The notes below the pieces were generated by a model. That model had not been told where the DNA came from. It ran no database searches and was given only the letters and a program-made list of their open reading frames with translations. From Microcoleus sp. FACHB-672 (lineage in GTDB: Bacteria > Cyanobacteriota > Cyanobacteriia > Cyanobacteriales > Oscillatoriaceae): DNA of 64,000 nucleotides. The DNA is taken from the NCBI RefSeq assembly GCF_014695725.1, contig NZ_JACJOU010000007.1:186001-250000 (forward strand). Reading direction: 5' to 3'. A program made the translations under genes and the position numbers. Shown piece after piece: positions 20,138-29,566 of the stretch. Each line of letters opens with the position of its first letter. Position 1 is the stretch's first letter.

Positions 20138-20452
20138 AGCGCAAAAGTGAAGTGTGAAGTGGGCAGTGCATGGCGCACAGAAAACTAAACCCTAAGCTAG
20201 ACCCTCTTTACTTTACCGTTCCCCAGGTCTCTACTTCCGAGTCCCATGCCCCATGCTCGATTCCCCATGCACCAACAAACCCTAAATGATGCGTATGTTA
20301 TCATTACAAGGGGAATCCTAATTAACTAGACTCAACTGCTTTTGCGGCGCGGTGCCGATGGTGAACTGAAAGAAGTTTTAAAACAATTAAGCTAAAAACA
20401 GCGCCGGCAGGAAGCTTCTAAGCTCAATTACCATTAGTAGTAGGAAAGCGAA
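20138..20452. other. Divergent spacer between priA and the sigma factor gene
   Basis: A 315-base spacer. It holds a CCCCATGCC-type repeat at 20241-20275 and an AT-rich stretch before the sigma factor gene. No gene was seen. Confidence 0.4.
20241..20275. repeat. CCCCATGCC-type interspersed simple repeat
   Basis: Three imperfect CCCATGC units (TCCCATGCCCCATGC, then TTCCCCATGC). It has the same composition as the insert inside priA and the repeat at 27364. Confidence 0.75.
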
Positions 20453-21451
20453 GTGGCTGAAATGACAGCGACTAAACCTTCATCCGGTTATTACAAAACG
20501 GCTACAGATGATTCAATCGGCGCATTTTTTAAGGAAATGGGTCGTTACCCACTGCTAACGCAGGAGGAAGAGGCGACGCTAGCGCGTGCCGTTCAAGAAT
20601 TAGTTGCCCTCGAAGCACTGCAGGAAAAATTAGCAAATCAATTAGATCGCGCACCAACGCCGGCAGAATTAGCAGCAGCGGCAGAGTTAAGTGAAACTCA
20701 GCTCCAATACCGCCTCCATCGCTGCCGCATGGCGAAACAGAAAATGATTCGCTCGAATTTAAGATTAGTTGTCTCCCTGGCAAAGCGATATCTCAATCGG
20801 GGAGTGCCGTTTCAGGATCTGATTCAAGAAGGCGCTTTAGGACTAAATCGAGCGGCAGAAAAGTTCGATCCAGATAAGGGTTATAAGTTTTCTACCTACG
20901 CTTATTGGTGGATTCGTCAGGGAATTACCCGAACCCTCGCTAATAATTCTCGAACAATTCGTTTACCCATTCATATTGTTGAACAGCTCAATAAACTTAA
21001 ATACGCGATGCGCGAACTTAAGGGAAAGCTGCATCGCAATCCTACAGAAGCGGAACTAACAAAAGCTTTAGAAATCTCTCCAGAAAAGTTGCAACAACTG
21101 CAACAGTTGCGAATGCAATCACTCTCTCTTAACCACCAAATTGGTCAGGAAGAGTCTACAGAACTGATGGATGTGCTTGAAGATGCTCAGACGCCATCAC
21201 CTGAAGCGCAACTAAGTGAAAGAATGCGCCGGCAGGATGTGTGGGAGGTTTTAGGCGAGGTGCTGACGCAGCGGGAACAAGAGATTATTGCTTTGCGTTA
21301 TGGGTTGATGAATGGTGAACCCCGCACCTTAGATGAAGTGAGCCGGCTGTTCGACTTATCCTGTGAGCGGGTGCGTCAAATTCAAGCCAGAGCCATGCGG
21401 AAACTTCGGTTGCCGAATGTTTCACAACGCTTAAAAAGTTGGCTGCGATAG
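20453..21451 (+). CDS. Group 2 RNA polymerase sigma-70 factor
   Basis: A 332-residue sigma factor. Region 1.2 (DSIGAFFKEMGRYPLLTQEE), region 2 (SNLRLVVSLAKRYLNRGVPF with DLIQEGALGLNRAAEKFDP and YAYWWIRQGITR), region 3 and region 4 (LDEVSRLFDLSCERVRQIQA) are all present, with no long region 1.1, so it is a non-essential group 2 (SigB/C/D/E-like) factor rather than the principal sigma. Such factors in cyanobacteria adjust transcription to light, carbon, nitrogen or heat stress. The start is GTG 20453, with AGGAAAG upstream; ATG 20462 would shorten it by three residues. The exact paralogue cannot be named. Confidence 0.92.
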   Translation: MAEMTATKPSSGYYKTATDDSIGAFFKEMGRYPLLTQEEEATLARAVQELVALEALQEKLANQLDRAPTPAELAAAAELSETQLQYRLHRCRMAKQKMIRSNLRLVVSLAKRYLNRGVPFQDLIQEGALGLNRAAEKFDPDKGYKFSTYAYWWIRQGITRTLANNSRTIRLPIHIVEQLNKLKYAMRELKGKLHRNPTEAELTKALEISPEKLQQLQQLRMQSLSLNHQIGQEESTELMDVLEDAQTPSPEAQLSERMRRQDVWEVLGEVLTQREQEIIALRYGLMNGEPRTLDEVSRLFDLSCERVRQIQARAMRKLRLPNVSQRLKSWLR

Positions 21452-21528
21452 AATTTTTGCTGTTCATGGTTCCTGGTTGATTGTTATACTGCCATGAACC
21501 TTAAACCATCAACTGCGAACGATTGGTC

Positions 21529-22497
21529 ATGAACCCAGCGCTCAAGTTACGACCGGCAACCCCGGCTGATATGCCGGCCATTTTTCAGCTAATTCAGGCA
21601 TTGGCGGAGTATGAGAAGTTATCTCACGCTGTCACCGGCACGCCTGAGTCTCTGGAAGCTCACCTGTTTGGCGAGCGTCCTTATGCTGAAGCCATTCTGG
21701 CAGAATATGCCGGTCAATGTGTGGGATTTGCTTTGTTTTTCCACAATTTTTCGACTTTTCTTACCAAGCCAGGAATTTATTTAGAAGATTTATTTGTTCT
21801 CCCAGAATACCGCAATCAAGGTATTGGCAAAGCGCTGCTGTCTTACCTCGCACAGTTAGCAATGACGCGGGGTTGTGGCCGGCTGGATTGGAGTGTTTTA
21901 GATTGGAATGAGCCGGCAATTGCTTTTTACCGGCGCATGGGGGCTTCAATTCGAGAAAATAGCCGGATTTGCCGGGTGAGTGGCGAATCTCTCACTCAAC
22001 TGGCAGCCGGGAACTCATCGGCAATTTTGCGTTCATCTGTGCCGGCAGATGTCCCCGTCTTATTTCAATTAATTCAAGCAAAAGCTGAGTTTGATCAGCA
22101 ATCGCACACATTCACTGGAAATGCCGGTAGTCTCTCAGAACACCTGTTCGGTTTGCGGCCCTATGCTGAAGCAATTATTGCAGAACACGCAGATCAAGTG
22201 GTTGGCTTTGCTTTATTTTTTTATAACTATTCCACTTTTTTAACAAAACCGGGAATTTATATCGAAGACCTCTTCATTTTCCCAGAATATCGGCAGAAAG
22301 GTATCGGGAAAGCGATATTAACTTATTTGGCTCAACAAGCTGTTATTCGCAATTGCGGGAGGTTGGAATGGACAGTTGCGATTTGGAACGAGCCGGCGAT
22401 TAATTTTTATCAGCATTTGGGCGCTTCTGTATTGCCAGACTGGCGAATTTGTCGCGTTGCCGGTGATTCTCTCCCTAACTTAGCGTCCCAGACATAA
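21529..22497 (+). CDS. Tandem double GNAT acetyltransferase
   Basis: A 322-residue protein made of two homologous GNAT domains of about 160 residues (roughly 1-160 and 163-322). Each has the acetyl-CoA loop (EYRNQGIGKALL and EYRQKGIGKAIL), the strand IYLEDLF/IYIEDLF and the C-terminal NEPAI(A/N)FYxxxGAS motif. The pattern FALFFHNFSTFLTKPGIYLE is that of the diamine/thialysine N-acetyltransferase (SSAT-like) branch, so a polyamine or amino-group acceptor is likely. The halves are far from identical, so the duplication is not recent, and both acetyl-CoA loops look intact. ATG 21529 was chosen over a TTG six bases upstream. Confidence 0.88.
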   Translation: MNPALKLRPATPADMPAIFQLIQALAEYEKLSHAVTGTPESLEAHLFGERPYAEAILAEYAGQCVGFALFFHNFSTFLTKPGIYLEDLFVLPEYRNQGIGKALLSYLAQLAMTRGCGRLDWSVLDWNEPAIAFYRRMGASIRENSRICRVSGESLTQLAAGNSSAILRSSVPADVPVLFQLIQAKAEFDQQSHTFTGNAGSLSEHLFGLRPYAEAIIAEHADQVVGFALFFYNYSTFLTKPGIYIEDLFIFPEYRQKGIGKAILTYLAQQAVIRNCGRLEWTVAIWNEPAINFYQHLGASVLPDWRICRVAGDSLPNLASQT

Positions 22498-22675
22498 TGT
22501 ATTAAAATATTTTAGAGAAATTATCGCTAACTTCAAAAATTAGCTTCGGCATTTTTCTTTAAAAAAAATAAATTATCCTAAAAACTTTTAATTTTACGAA
22601 TCTTATTTTTTGTTATGATAAAAACAGTTTAAACGCACAATAATTGACCTAAATTTTCTTTACTAATTCACTAAA

Positions 22676-23809
22676 ATGCTAGACTCAACAAGAACTATAA
22701 GTGTTGGAGATCACGCCCCTCTGTATGCTTTAGAAAATCAAGATAAAAGCCTAGTAATTTTAAGAGATGGCGTGGGAAAACCTTCCCTTCTGATATTTTA
22801 TGCAAATGACGATATTCCCGGCTGCCGGGATATCGCTTGTGCTTTTAGAGATGTCATGCCAACTTTCAAAGAGTTGGATGTGCAAATATTTGGGATCAGC
22901 TCAAATCCGCCTCAAGCACGTCAAGAATTTGCGAAACAACACAATATTCCCTACCCACTTCTTTTTGACGTTAACAACCTAGTTAGTCAACAATATGGAG
23001 TTTGCTATCCAGCCGATGCGAATGATAGCTCAATTTTAACTTACGATAGAATTGCCTTTCTCCTAGATATCAATTTGCGAGTCGTCAAAATTTATCCTCT
23101 GATAGATTTGAAGTCGGCTATGGAAGAAATTTTGAAAGATATCAAGACTGTAATGCCGCGAGAAGAACCTCGCCACCTAACTATGCAAGCGCCGGTTTTG
23201 TTAATTCCAAATGTGTTGGAGCGAAACCTTTGCCGTGAGCTAATGTATATTTGGGAAGCAGAAGGCAACGAAGACTCAGGTTCAATGCGCCGACAAGGTG
23301 AGAAAACAATTACAGTCCTTAATTACAATCATAAAATTCGCCGAGATCATTTTATTAAAAAACCAGAACGGCAAACGATTTTAGATCGAATCTTAAAACG
23401 GCGAATTTTCCCTGAAATTCAGAAAGCGTTTAATTTTGAAGTGACGCGTCGTGAAGATTATCGCATAGCCTGCTACGATGCGAGTCGCGGTGGTTTTTTC
23501 AGACCTCACCGCGATAATACGACTGGAGGAACCGCACACCGGCGCTTTGCAATGACGCTAAATTTAAATGCGGATGAGTATGAGGGAGGATATTTAAGAT
23601 TTCCTGAATATGGCCCTCATCTTTATAAGCCTGAAACGGGAAGTGCTGTGATTTTCTCTTGCACACTCATGCACGAAGCAACGGATGTTACAGCCGGTAG
23701 TCGTTTTGTCCTTCTTTCCTTCTTTTATGGAGAAAAGGAAGCTCAGCAGCGAGAAGCTTATGAAAAGCAAAATTTAACCGACTACAACAATTTAGTTATA
23801 TTGAATTAA
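22676..23809 (+). CDS. Peroxiredoxin (PrxQ-like)/2OG-Fe(II) prolyl-4-hydroxylase-type oxygenase fusion
   Basis: A 377-residue two-domain protein. Residues 1-165 form a thioredoxin-fold peroxiredoxin with the Cys-x4-Cys of the PrxQ/BCP group (PGCRDIACAFRD; Cys50, Cys55). Residues 175-360 form a 2-oxoglutarate/iron dioxygenase of the prolyl 4-hydroxylase type with the iron triad HRD (about 278/280) and a distal histidine (about 333, LMHEAT), plus an arginine (about 343, AGSRFVL) for 2-oxoglutarate. The natural reading is an enzyme that hydroxylates a protein or small substrate while its own peroxide or oxidised iron is managed in cis, or one that senses peroxide; this is inference. No signal peptide is present. 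The surrounding spacers are AT-rich. Confidence 0.88.
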   Translation: MLDSTRTISVGDHAPLYALENQDKSLVILRDGVGKPSLLIFYANDDIPGCRDIACAFRDVMPTFKELDVQIFGISSNPPQARQEFAKQHNIPYPLLFDVNNLVSQQYGVCYPADANDSSILTYDRIAFLLDINLRVVKIYPLIDLKSAMEEILKDIKTVMPREEPRHLTMQAPVLLIPNVLERNLCRELMYIWEAEGNEDSGSMRRQGEKTITVLNYNHKIRRDHFIKKPERQTILDRILKRRIFPEIQKAFNFEVTRREDYRIACYDASRGGFFRPHRDNTTGGTAHRRFAMTLNLNADEYEGGYLRFPEYGPHLYKPETGSAVIFSCTLMHEATDVTAGSRFVLLSFFYGEKEAQQREAYEKQNLTDYNNLVILN

Positions 23810-24304
23810 CATCATTTACAGAGAATTTGCTCATGTATTTTACCTCACCCCATCCTTCTGCTAGGCAGGCGGTGTTTGCCTTTATAGCTCAGGAGAAGTA
23901 AGGTATAATATTGAAGGCATTTCTTACCATGAATTGCCTGAATAATTTGCTTTTAGCCACTCTTTAAATTTATTCGTAATAAAATACGCGTTGGAAAGCG
24001 GCACAAAAATAATTCATAAAATTTTTCTGTTAAATTACTTGATGTTTAGCAAGGTAGAATTTAGGCTAAACTTATTCCTATCAAAGCTTTTGCAGCCTTG
24101 AAACTCAAGGTTTAAATAATTATTTTAAAAGAAAATAAATAAATTTTATAAAATTAGAGCGTGAAATGTAACGATTTACACAGCAATTAAGCCGTAATTG
24201 TAAATAATAGTAAGTTTGCCTTGCTATAACTTCTGAGTTTCTGCTAAAAGATAAGTATAACTGCTTAGCAGTGAAAGCAAATGATCGAGGAATAAGGGGT
24301 TACC
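23810..24304. other. AT-rich spacer
   Basis: A 495-base spacer, very AT-rich (poly-A/T runs around 24110-24160). No gene or structured RNA was recognised; it presumably includes the promoter of the 68-residue gene. Confidence 0.4.
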
Positions 24305-24511
24305 ATGACTATCTGGGTAAACGAACAAATCGATCCTTCGGGTATGCTATTCGCTTGCATTGCCTGTGCCAATGAGTCTCAAGCCAAGGAATGCCATGAG
24401 TCATTCGATCAGAATTTAACTGAAAGCCAAAAAGCAAGCGGATGGATGGCAAGATTGCGGACGGTTAGTTCTTGGGATGAGGTGCCGGTGAACGCCTTAA
24501 AGCTGTCCTGA
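24305..24511 (+). CDS. Small cyanobacterial protein (68 aa)
   Basis: Unknown function. A soluble 68-residue protein beginning MTIWVNEQIDPSGMLFACIA, with three cysteines in the first half (CIACANESQAKEC), a central helix, and a tryptophan pair (GWMARL, SWDEVP) in the second half. A purine-rich ribosome site (GGAATAAGGGG) precedes the ATG. The protein looks conserved among cyanobacteria, but I cannot attach a function. The paired cysteines could bind metal or form a disulfide. Confidence 0.65.
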   Translation: MTIWVNEQIDPSGMLFACIACANESQAKECHESFDQNLTESQKASGWMARLRTVSSWDEVPVNALKLS

Positions 24512-24608
24512 GATTTGATAAGCGTCAGTGAACACGAGAATAGGGGGAGATGGGGAGAATATCTGAGGCAGATTCCCACCCAATTTTACCTCACACTTAA
24601 GGCGGCCC

Positions 24609-25679
24609 TCATGACGGTGACTGTTTAGGCCGGCGAAGCGCCTTCGAGCGAATCGGGCCAAGAATTTGATTGAGTTCGCGTAGTTGCTCAGCTGTCCCCA
24701 TACAGATGAGCAAATCTCCTGCTATTAAATGGGTATCGGCAGTTGGGCCGCCAATAAGCGTACCATCAGCGCGGCGAATGGCCAGAACTAATGCCCCAGA
24801 CTGAGAGCGAAGTTTTGCCTCTCTCAAAGATTGGCCCACAAAAGGACAAGTTTCCGGGTCAATCAAAAACTCTTCTAAATAAAAGGCCCGATCCGCGCCG
24901 GCAATAATTCCATCCACAAAGTCCATAACTTGGGGTCTTAGCGCCGCTGCTGCCATGCGCCTGCCGCCGGTGATATAGGGCGAGACAACCGCATCCGCAC
25001 CGCCACGTTGCAGCTTTTGAACCGCTTCTTCTGTACTGGCGCGCGCGATCGCCCGAACTTTAGGATTAAGTGTTTTTGCAGACAGAACGGTATAAAGATT
25101 TTCCGCATCAGAAGGCAGCGCCGCCACCAAGCAGACAGCCTTTTCAACGCCAACCTTAAGCAGGGTCGCATCTAACGTCGCATCGCCTTGAAAGGCTGTG
25201 TAACCTAGCTGTTGAGCTTCTAAAATCTGTTCGGAATCCGAATCAATCGTTACAAAATCAATGCCTTCTGCCTTAAATTCATAGGCAATTTGCCGGCCCG
25301 TGCGACCGAACCCGCAGAGGATGTAATGCTCAGATAAAGAGTCTATCAAGCGTTTTTTTTGCCTTAATCGAATGCCTTCTTGAAAGTAGCCTTGAATCAA
25401 GGCTTCTGTAAATCGGTTAACAATATAGCCGATGTTGATCAGCCCCATCAAAATCAACGCGATGGTAAACAGCCGCCCGCGATCTCCGAGGGGGTAAATT
25501 TCTCCAAACCCAACCGTTGCTAAGGTGATCACGGTCATGTAAGCGGCATCTGGCCAAGGCCATTTTTCGACCAGCCAGTACCATAACGTGCCGATGAGCA
25601 GAACGCCGGCAAAGGCGATTGTCCCCCCAAGCAGTTCTTTTTGGATGCGTCGATATTTTTGTTCGAGAGTCGTGTACAC
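24609..25679 (-). CDS. Potassium channel with TrkA-N/TrkA-C (RCK) domains
   Basis: A 356-residue channel subunit of the MthK/Kch type. Two membrane helices (about residues 17-37 and 72-93) flank a pore helix with the selectivity filter ATVGFGE. A cytoplasmic RCK domain follows (CGFGRTGRQIAYEF, a Rossmann nucleotide-binding motif, then FVTIDSDSE and FQGDATLDATL), with a TrkA-C domain at the C-terminus (VGQSLREAKL, LIAGDLLICMG). It should form a tetrameric ligand-gated K+ channel in the plasma or thylakoid membrane. The start is GTG 25679. It is divergent from argD. Confidence 0.93.
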   Translation of the reverse strand: MYTTLEQKYRRIQKELLGGTIAFAGVLLIGTLWYWLVEKWPWPDAAYMTVITLATVGFGEIYPLGDRGRLFTIALILMGLINIGYIVNRFTEALIQGYFQEGIRLRQKKRLIDSLSEHYILCGFGRTGRQIAYEFKAEGIDFVTIDSDSEQILEAQQLGYTAFQGDATLDATLLKVGVEKAVCLVAALPSDAENLYTVLSAKTLNPKVRAIARASTEEAVQKLQRGGADAVVSPYITGGRRMAAAALRPQVMDFVDGIIAGADRAFYLEEFLIDPETCPFVGQSLREAKLRSQSGALVLAIRRADGTLIGGPTADTHLIAGDLLICMGTAEQLRELNQILGPIRSKALRRPKQSPS

Positions 25680-26008
25680 CAGCTTTTAATTATTTAAGTT
25701 ATAGAGTTTCAGCATCAGGACAACTTTTCAAACACTGCTAAAAAACAAACGCTCAAACTCATCCACTTGTCTTTGTCTTGATTTCTTGGCATTTCCAAAA
25801 TCGGCTAGAACTCTATCCAAAATACAAAGTCTTTTGCCCTTAATAGTTGTAGCTTATTAAAGTCGCGACCTGATAGCGGCCCAGACAGATTGTTGTGCTT
25901 AATACAATTGCAGATTCTATAAAGCCGGCAAAATAGCAGCTGGGCTGACCTACAATCGAGTCTAGTTCAACTCAGCTGTTTGAAAATTCAGGATTAGAGG
26001 AACCAGTT
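25680..26008. promoter_or_regulatory. Divergent region between K+ channel and argD
   Basis: A 329-base spacer that must hold both promoters. The argD ribosome site (GAGGAA) lies about 10 bases before its GTG. No other feature was recognised. Confidence 0.35.
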
Positions 26009-27286
26009 GTGAGCGTAGAAACTCTTATTGAGCAGACATCTGGAGCGACAGAGTCTAGCCCATTTAGCCCAGAGAGCTTTGACAGCTATGTGATGACCAC
26101 ATACGCCCGATTTTCCCTAGCCTTAGAACGAGGGGCCGGTTGTCGGGTTTGGGACACGCAAGGGCGCGAATATCTCGACTTTGTGGCCGGCATTGCCACT
26201 TGTACCTTGGGACACGCCCACCCAGCAATGGTGGAAGCCGTAACCCAGCAGATTCAAACGCTGCACCATGTTTCCAATCTTTACTACATTCCCGTGCAAG
26301 GTCAACTAGCGCAATGGCTAGTCGATCATTCCTGTGCGGATCGGGCGTTTTTCTGTAACTCCGGCGCGGAAGCGAATGAAGGGGCGATTAAACTGGCCCG
26401 AAAGTACGCGCATACGGTTTTAAATATCAAAGAGCCGGTGATATTAACCGCTCATGCCAGTTTCCACGGACGGACACTGGCAACCATTACGGCAACAGGG
26501 CAACCCAAGTATCAGAAAAACTTTGATCCCTTGATGCCCGGTTTTCAGTATGTGCCTTACAACGATATTGAGGCACTAGAGGCGGTAATTGCAGAACTCG
26601 ATAGCGGCGAACGGCGGGTTGCGGCGATTCTCCTAGAAGCTTTACAGGGAGAAGGCGGCGTGCGACCGGGAGAAGTTGCTTATTTCCAGCGAATTCGGGA
26701 AATTTGCGATGAAAAGGGCATCCTGCTGATTTTAGATGAAGTGCAAGTCGGAATGGGACGTACCGGCAAGCTTTGGGGTTACGAAAATCTCGGCATTGAG
26801 CCAGATATCTTTACCTCTGCCAAGGGATTAGGCGGGGGTATTCCCATTGGTGCAATGTTGTGCAAGTCCTTCTGCGATGTCTTCCAAGCTGGAGATCACG
26901 CCAGTACCTTTGGGGGCAATCCTTTCGCTTGTGCCGTTGCGCTCGCTGTCTGCCAGACAATAGAACGGGAGAACCTGCTGGCTAACGCTGAGGCGCGGGG
27001 TGAGCAATTACGAGCCGGCTTACAGGCGCTAGCCGCGAAATATCCTCACCTGGTTACTGAGGTGCGCGGCTGGGGTTTAATTAACGGCATGGAACTGAAA
27101 GCAGACATCGAGCTAACGTCTCCTGCAGTTGTGAAAGCGGCGATGGATGAAGGCTTGCTGCTGGTGCCGGCCGGTCCCAAAGTTCTGCGGTTTGTCCCCC
27201 CACTGATTCTCAGTTCCCAGGAAGTAGACAGCGCCCTGCAAACCCTTGAACGAGTGTTCGCTCAAGTCCTGAATTCTGATTCCTGA
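26009..27286 (+). CDS. argD: Acetylornithine aminotransferase
   Basis: A 425-residue class III PLP-dependent aminotransferase that converts N-acetylglutamate semialdehyde and glutamate to N-acetylornithine and 2-oxoglutarate in arginine biosynthesis (also possible on succinyl-diaminopimelate). Visible signatures: FCNSGAEANEGAIKLARKY, HASFHGRT, the PLP aspartate in LLILDEVQVGMGRTGKLW, and the Schiff-base lysine in TSAKGLGGGIPIGA. Length and motifs are typical. The start is GTG 26009 with a good GAGGAA site. The first 20 residues are a short extension common in cyanobacterial ArgD. Confidence 0.95.
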   Translation: MSVETLIEQTSGATESSPFSPESFDSYVMTTYARFSLALERGAGCRVWDTQGREYLDFVAGIATCTLGHAHPAMVEAVTQQIQTLHHVSNLYYIPVQGQLAQWLVDHSCADRAFFCNSGAEANEGAIKLARKYAHTVLNIKEPVILTAHASFHGRTLATITATGQPKYQKNFDPLMPGFQYVPYNDIEALEAVIAELDSGERRVAAILLEALQGEGGVRPGEVAYFQRIREICDEKGILLILDEVQVGMGRTGKLWGYENLGIEPDIFTSAKGLGGGIPIGAMLCKSFCDVFQAGDHASTFGGNPFACAVALAVCQTIERENLLANAEARGEQLRAGLQALAAKYPHLVTEVRGWGLINGMELKADIELTSPAVVKAAMDEGLLLVPAGPKVLRFVPPLILSSQEVDSALQTLERVFAQVLNSDS

Positions 27287-27363
27287 GTCTGACGCCGCCG
27301 GCCTCTTCGTGGCCCACAGTACACTAACCTAACAACGGGCTATCCACACAGAATTGGTATAGC

Positions 27364-27402
27364 CCTATGCCCCATGCCCCATTCCCCATGCCCCATGCCC
27401 TA
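27364..27402. repeat. CCCCATGCC-type interspersed simple repeat
   Basis: Consecutive CCTATGCCCCATGCCCCATT and CCCCATGCCCCATGCCCT units. It abuts the stop codon of the pentapeptide-repeat gene (27400), whose last codons lie beside it. Confidence 0.85.
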
Positions 27403-28203
27403 AGGCAATCCCGGATGTGGCAACCCCAAAGCTGACGAATCTGCGCGATATACCCCAGGCTGGGAAAAAGTAACGTAAGCTGGGCTTGACTGGGGCGTGC
27501 CTGACCTCTGAGTGTCATGCCGGCGAGTCCCAGCTTGAGTGTCCATGTAGAGTCCTATCGCACCCTCTAGCTGAGCGTTCGCCAGGTTCGCCCCACTCAA
27601 GTTCGCCCCACTCAGATTCGCCCCACTCAAATTCGCATTCAACAAGTTGGCGCTGCTTAAGTTCGCCCCACTTAAGTTCGCATCACTCAAGTCAGCACCC
27701 ACTAACCGAGCGTCACTCAGGTTAGCATTCGATAGATTAGCCCCTATCAGCTCAGCATGACCTAAATTAGCACCTCCCAAGTCAGTACCGCTGAGGTTGG
27801 CACTATTGAGTTTGGCTCCAATCATATTGGCACCATCCAAGTCAGCACCACTGAGATTGGCTTCGTGCAAATTGCTGTTAACAAATGTGGAAAACCCCAA
27901 GTCAGCACCGCTAAAGTTAGCACTATGGAGTTTGGCATCTAACAAATTTAGTCCTTTGCCATCGATGCCTCTAAGATCGGCATTCGTCAGATCGGCTGCT
28001 ACGAGGTTCGCAAAACAGAGATCGGCACCGCTCAAGTTCGTACTATTAAGATTGGCCCCATGCAGGTTGGCAAACATTAACTTAGCACCGCTGAGGTCAG
28101 CACTACTCAAATTCAATTGAGCCAAGTTTGCTTCGCTCAGATCGCCCCCCTGACATTGTTTTGTTTGCAGCAACCGTTTGACGTGTGCACTATTTCCGGC
28201 CAT
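27400..28203 (-). CDS. Pentapeptide-repeat protein
   Basis: A 267-residue protein of which about residues 25-215 are A(N/D)LSxA pentapeptide repeats (ANLSGANLSSANLLNANLSG), which fold as a right-handed quadrilateral beta helix. No signal peptide; the N-terminus (MAGNSAHVKRLLQTKQC) is a short helix cap. The last 45 residues (RRHDTQRSGTPQSSPAYVTF and onwards) lose the repeat and look like read-through into non-coding sequence ending at a CCCCATGCC repeat, so the natural C-terminus may have been extended. Cyanobacteria carry many such proteins without known function. Confidence 0.88.
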   Translation of the reverse strand: MAGNSAHVKRLLQTKQCQGGDLSEANLAQLNLSSADLSGAKLMFANLHGANLNSTNLSGADLCFANLVAADLTNADLRGIDGKGLNLLDAKLHSANFSGADLGFSTFVNSNLHEANLSGADLDGANMIGAKLNSANLSGTDLGGANLGHAELIGANLSNANLSDARLVGADLSDANLSGANLSSANLLNANLSGANLSGANLSGANLANAQLEGAIGLYMDTQAGTRRHDTQRSGTPQSSPAYVTFSQPGVYRADSSALGLPHPGLP

Positions 28204-28851
28204 ATTTTTTTACCTATACGCTATTTTTTGGCTTATTTCTCCCTTATTACCTCAGCTCTTGGAGTTTCTCAATCCAGAACTGTACAGTCATCGTTTCTGA
28301 TGACCTTCATGGGGGTGAGGGGTCATACCCATCAGCTATAGTTCCCCAATCTATAAATAAAAATCAATAGAATCACTCTTTAATACTGCTAAATCCGCTC
28401 TAGATCAGGAATTTTGCTTTCACCAAGCCGACATAGGAGAGCGAGCTTAAGTCCTGATTGCCGCTTCCTCAGTTGTGAGGGGAAGAATTCATTAAACAGT
28501 GCTTTTGATTTCTCTTGCCAAGAAGTCAAATGAACAGAGCTGTAAAAAGGGGTTACTGAGATGGTTTTGGTATAAAAAGTTGCTGTGGGATCAAGTGATC
28601 CCATGCCTTCCTAGAGTGTCCACTCTTTAGGACATCAGGCCGGCAACTCAAATTTTTATCGGTGTTGAGATTCGGGTTGCTCTCCCCAAGTTACCATTAT
28701 GTCCTCTTCTTTTCTGAAATGGGTATTAGATGCTAATGAGCATAACGTTGGCTACCGGCAACAGCAATTTAGGTTTTTAAGTATAAAAAATTATAGAAAA
28801 TTCTTTGGTTAAGCACTTACAAGCTTTTATCCTGGCTGCGGTAAAGTAACT
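28204..28851. other. Spacer without recognised gene
   Basis: About 650 bases. Short open frames exist on the minus strand (for example 28389-28604), but they have no recognisable product or ribosome site. No ExbD partner gene for the neighbouring ExbB-like pseudogene was found here. Confidence 0.4.
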
Positions 28852-29435
28852 CTAACTTTCCCCATACTTCTGAATCAAAGCCCCCTGCGTCTGATAGAAA
28901 CTCCGAAACAGATTAGCGAATAAAAGTGTAAAGATAGCAACAATTAATCCAGCAGCCGTAGAAATTAAAGCCTGGCTAATACCGGCAGTAACGCCAACAC
29001 TATTGCTATCCCCAACATCACCCACTCGTAAAGCACTGAAAGATTGAATTCATCCTAAAACGGTTCCCAATAAACCCAGCAACGGCGAAATCGCAATAAT
29101 CGTATCAAATACCGTATTAAACCGGCGCATCACCGGCAACTCATCCTGAGATGCGCTCTCCAGCGCCAACCGGAAATCCTCTGGAGAGGGGCAATCAAGT
29201 TCCAATGCTGTCAGAAAAATCCGTGCCATCGGCAAATCCGCATTTTGTACCAGCAGGGGCAACACAGCCTGGGATTTTGCTTGTAGAGGGCAAGCGGTTG
29301 CCGCACGATAGACTCTTGCCGGTTCAGAACCCGCAGCCAAAAAAAGGCTCGTTCCAAAATTAGTGCCACTGCCAGGAGGGAAAATCCCAGCAGTGGCAAC
29401 ATAACAATCCCGCCGGCAGCGAACAGATTTCTCAC
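28852..29435 (-). pseudogene. Disrupted MotA/TolQ/ExbB proton-channel family gene
   Basis: Three pieces on the minus strand together cover one ExbB-like protein. Piece 1, from GTG 29435, reads MRNLFAAGGIVMLPLLGFSL with ERAFFWLRVLNRQESIV; a frameshift near 29270-29285 moves to piece 2 (LVQNADLPMARIFLTALEL, ISPLLGLLGTVLG); an in-frame TGA at 29050 then interrupts before piece 3 (IQSFSALRVGDVGDSNSVGV, TAGISQALISTAAGLIVAIF) ending at TAG 28852. The GLLGTVLG and TAGISQAL motifs are the conserved core of the family, which couples proton flow to outer-membrane transport with ExbD. With two lesions and no ExbD nearby, it is probably dead, unless the lesions are sequencing errors. Confidence 0.85.
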
Positions 29436-29492
29436 GGAGCTAACTTTACAAATTTTGCACCTTATTTTAGATTTTAGATTTTTAATCTCGAT

Positions 29493-29547
29493 TAATTAAA
29501 AGTCGTTTGCTAAGGGTCAACAGCAATCTGAACCCTAGCAAACGACT
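29493..29547 (-). terminator. Terminator of the DUF2993 gene
   Basis: Long hairpin: 29501-29517 pairs with 29532-29547 (AGTCGTTTGCTA/TAGCAAACGACT plus GGGT/ACCC, one bulged base). On the minus strand it is followed by TTTAATTAAT. Confidence 0.75.
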
Positions 29548-29566
29548 ATCTAAAATCTAGATGCAA

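Noticed and set aside
27500-28150. Regularly spaced short units resembling a CRISPR array
   Set aside because: The 15-base periodicity is due to pentapeptide-repeat codons on the minus strand, not to repeat-spacer structure.
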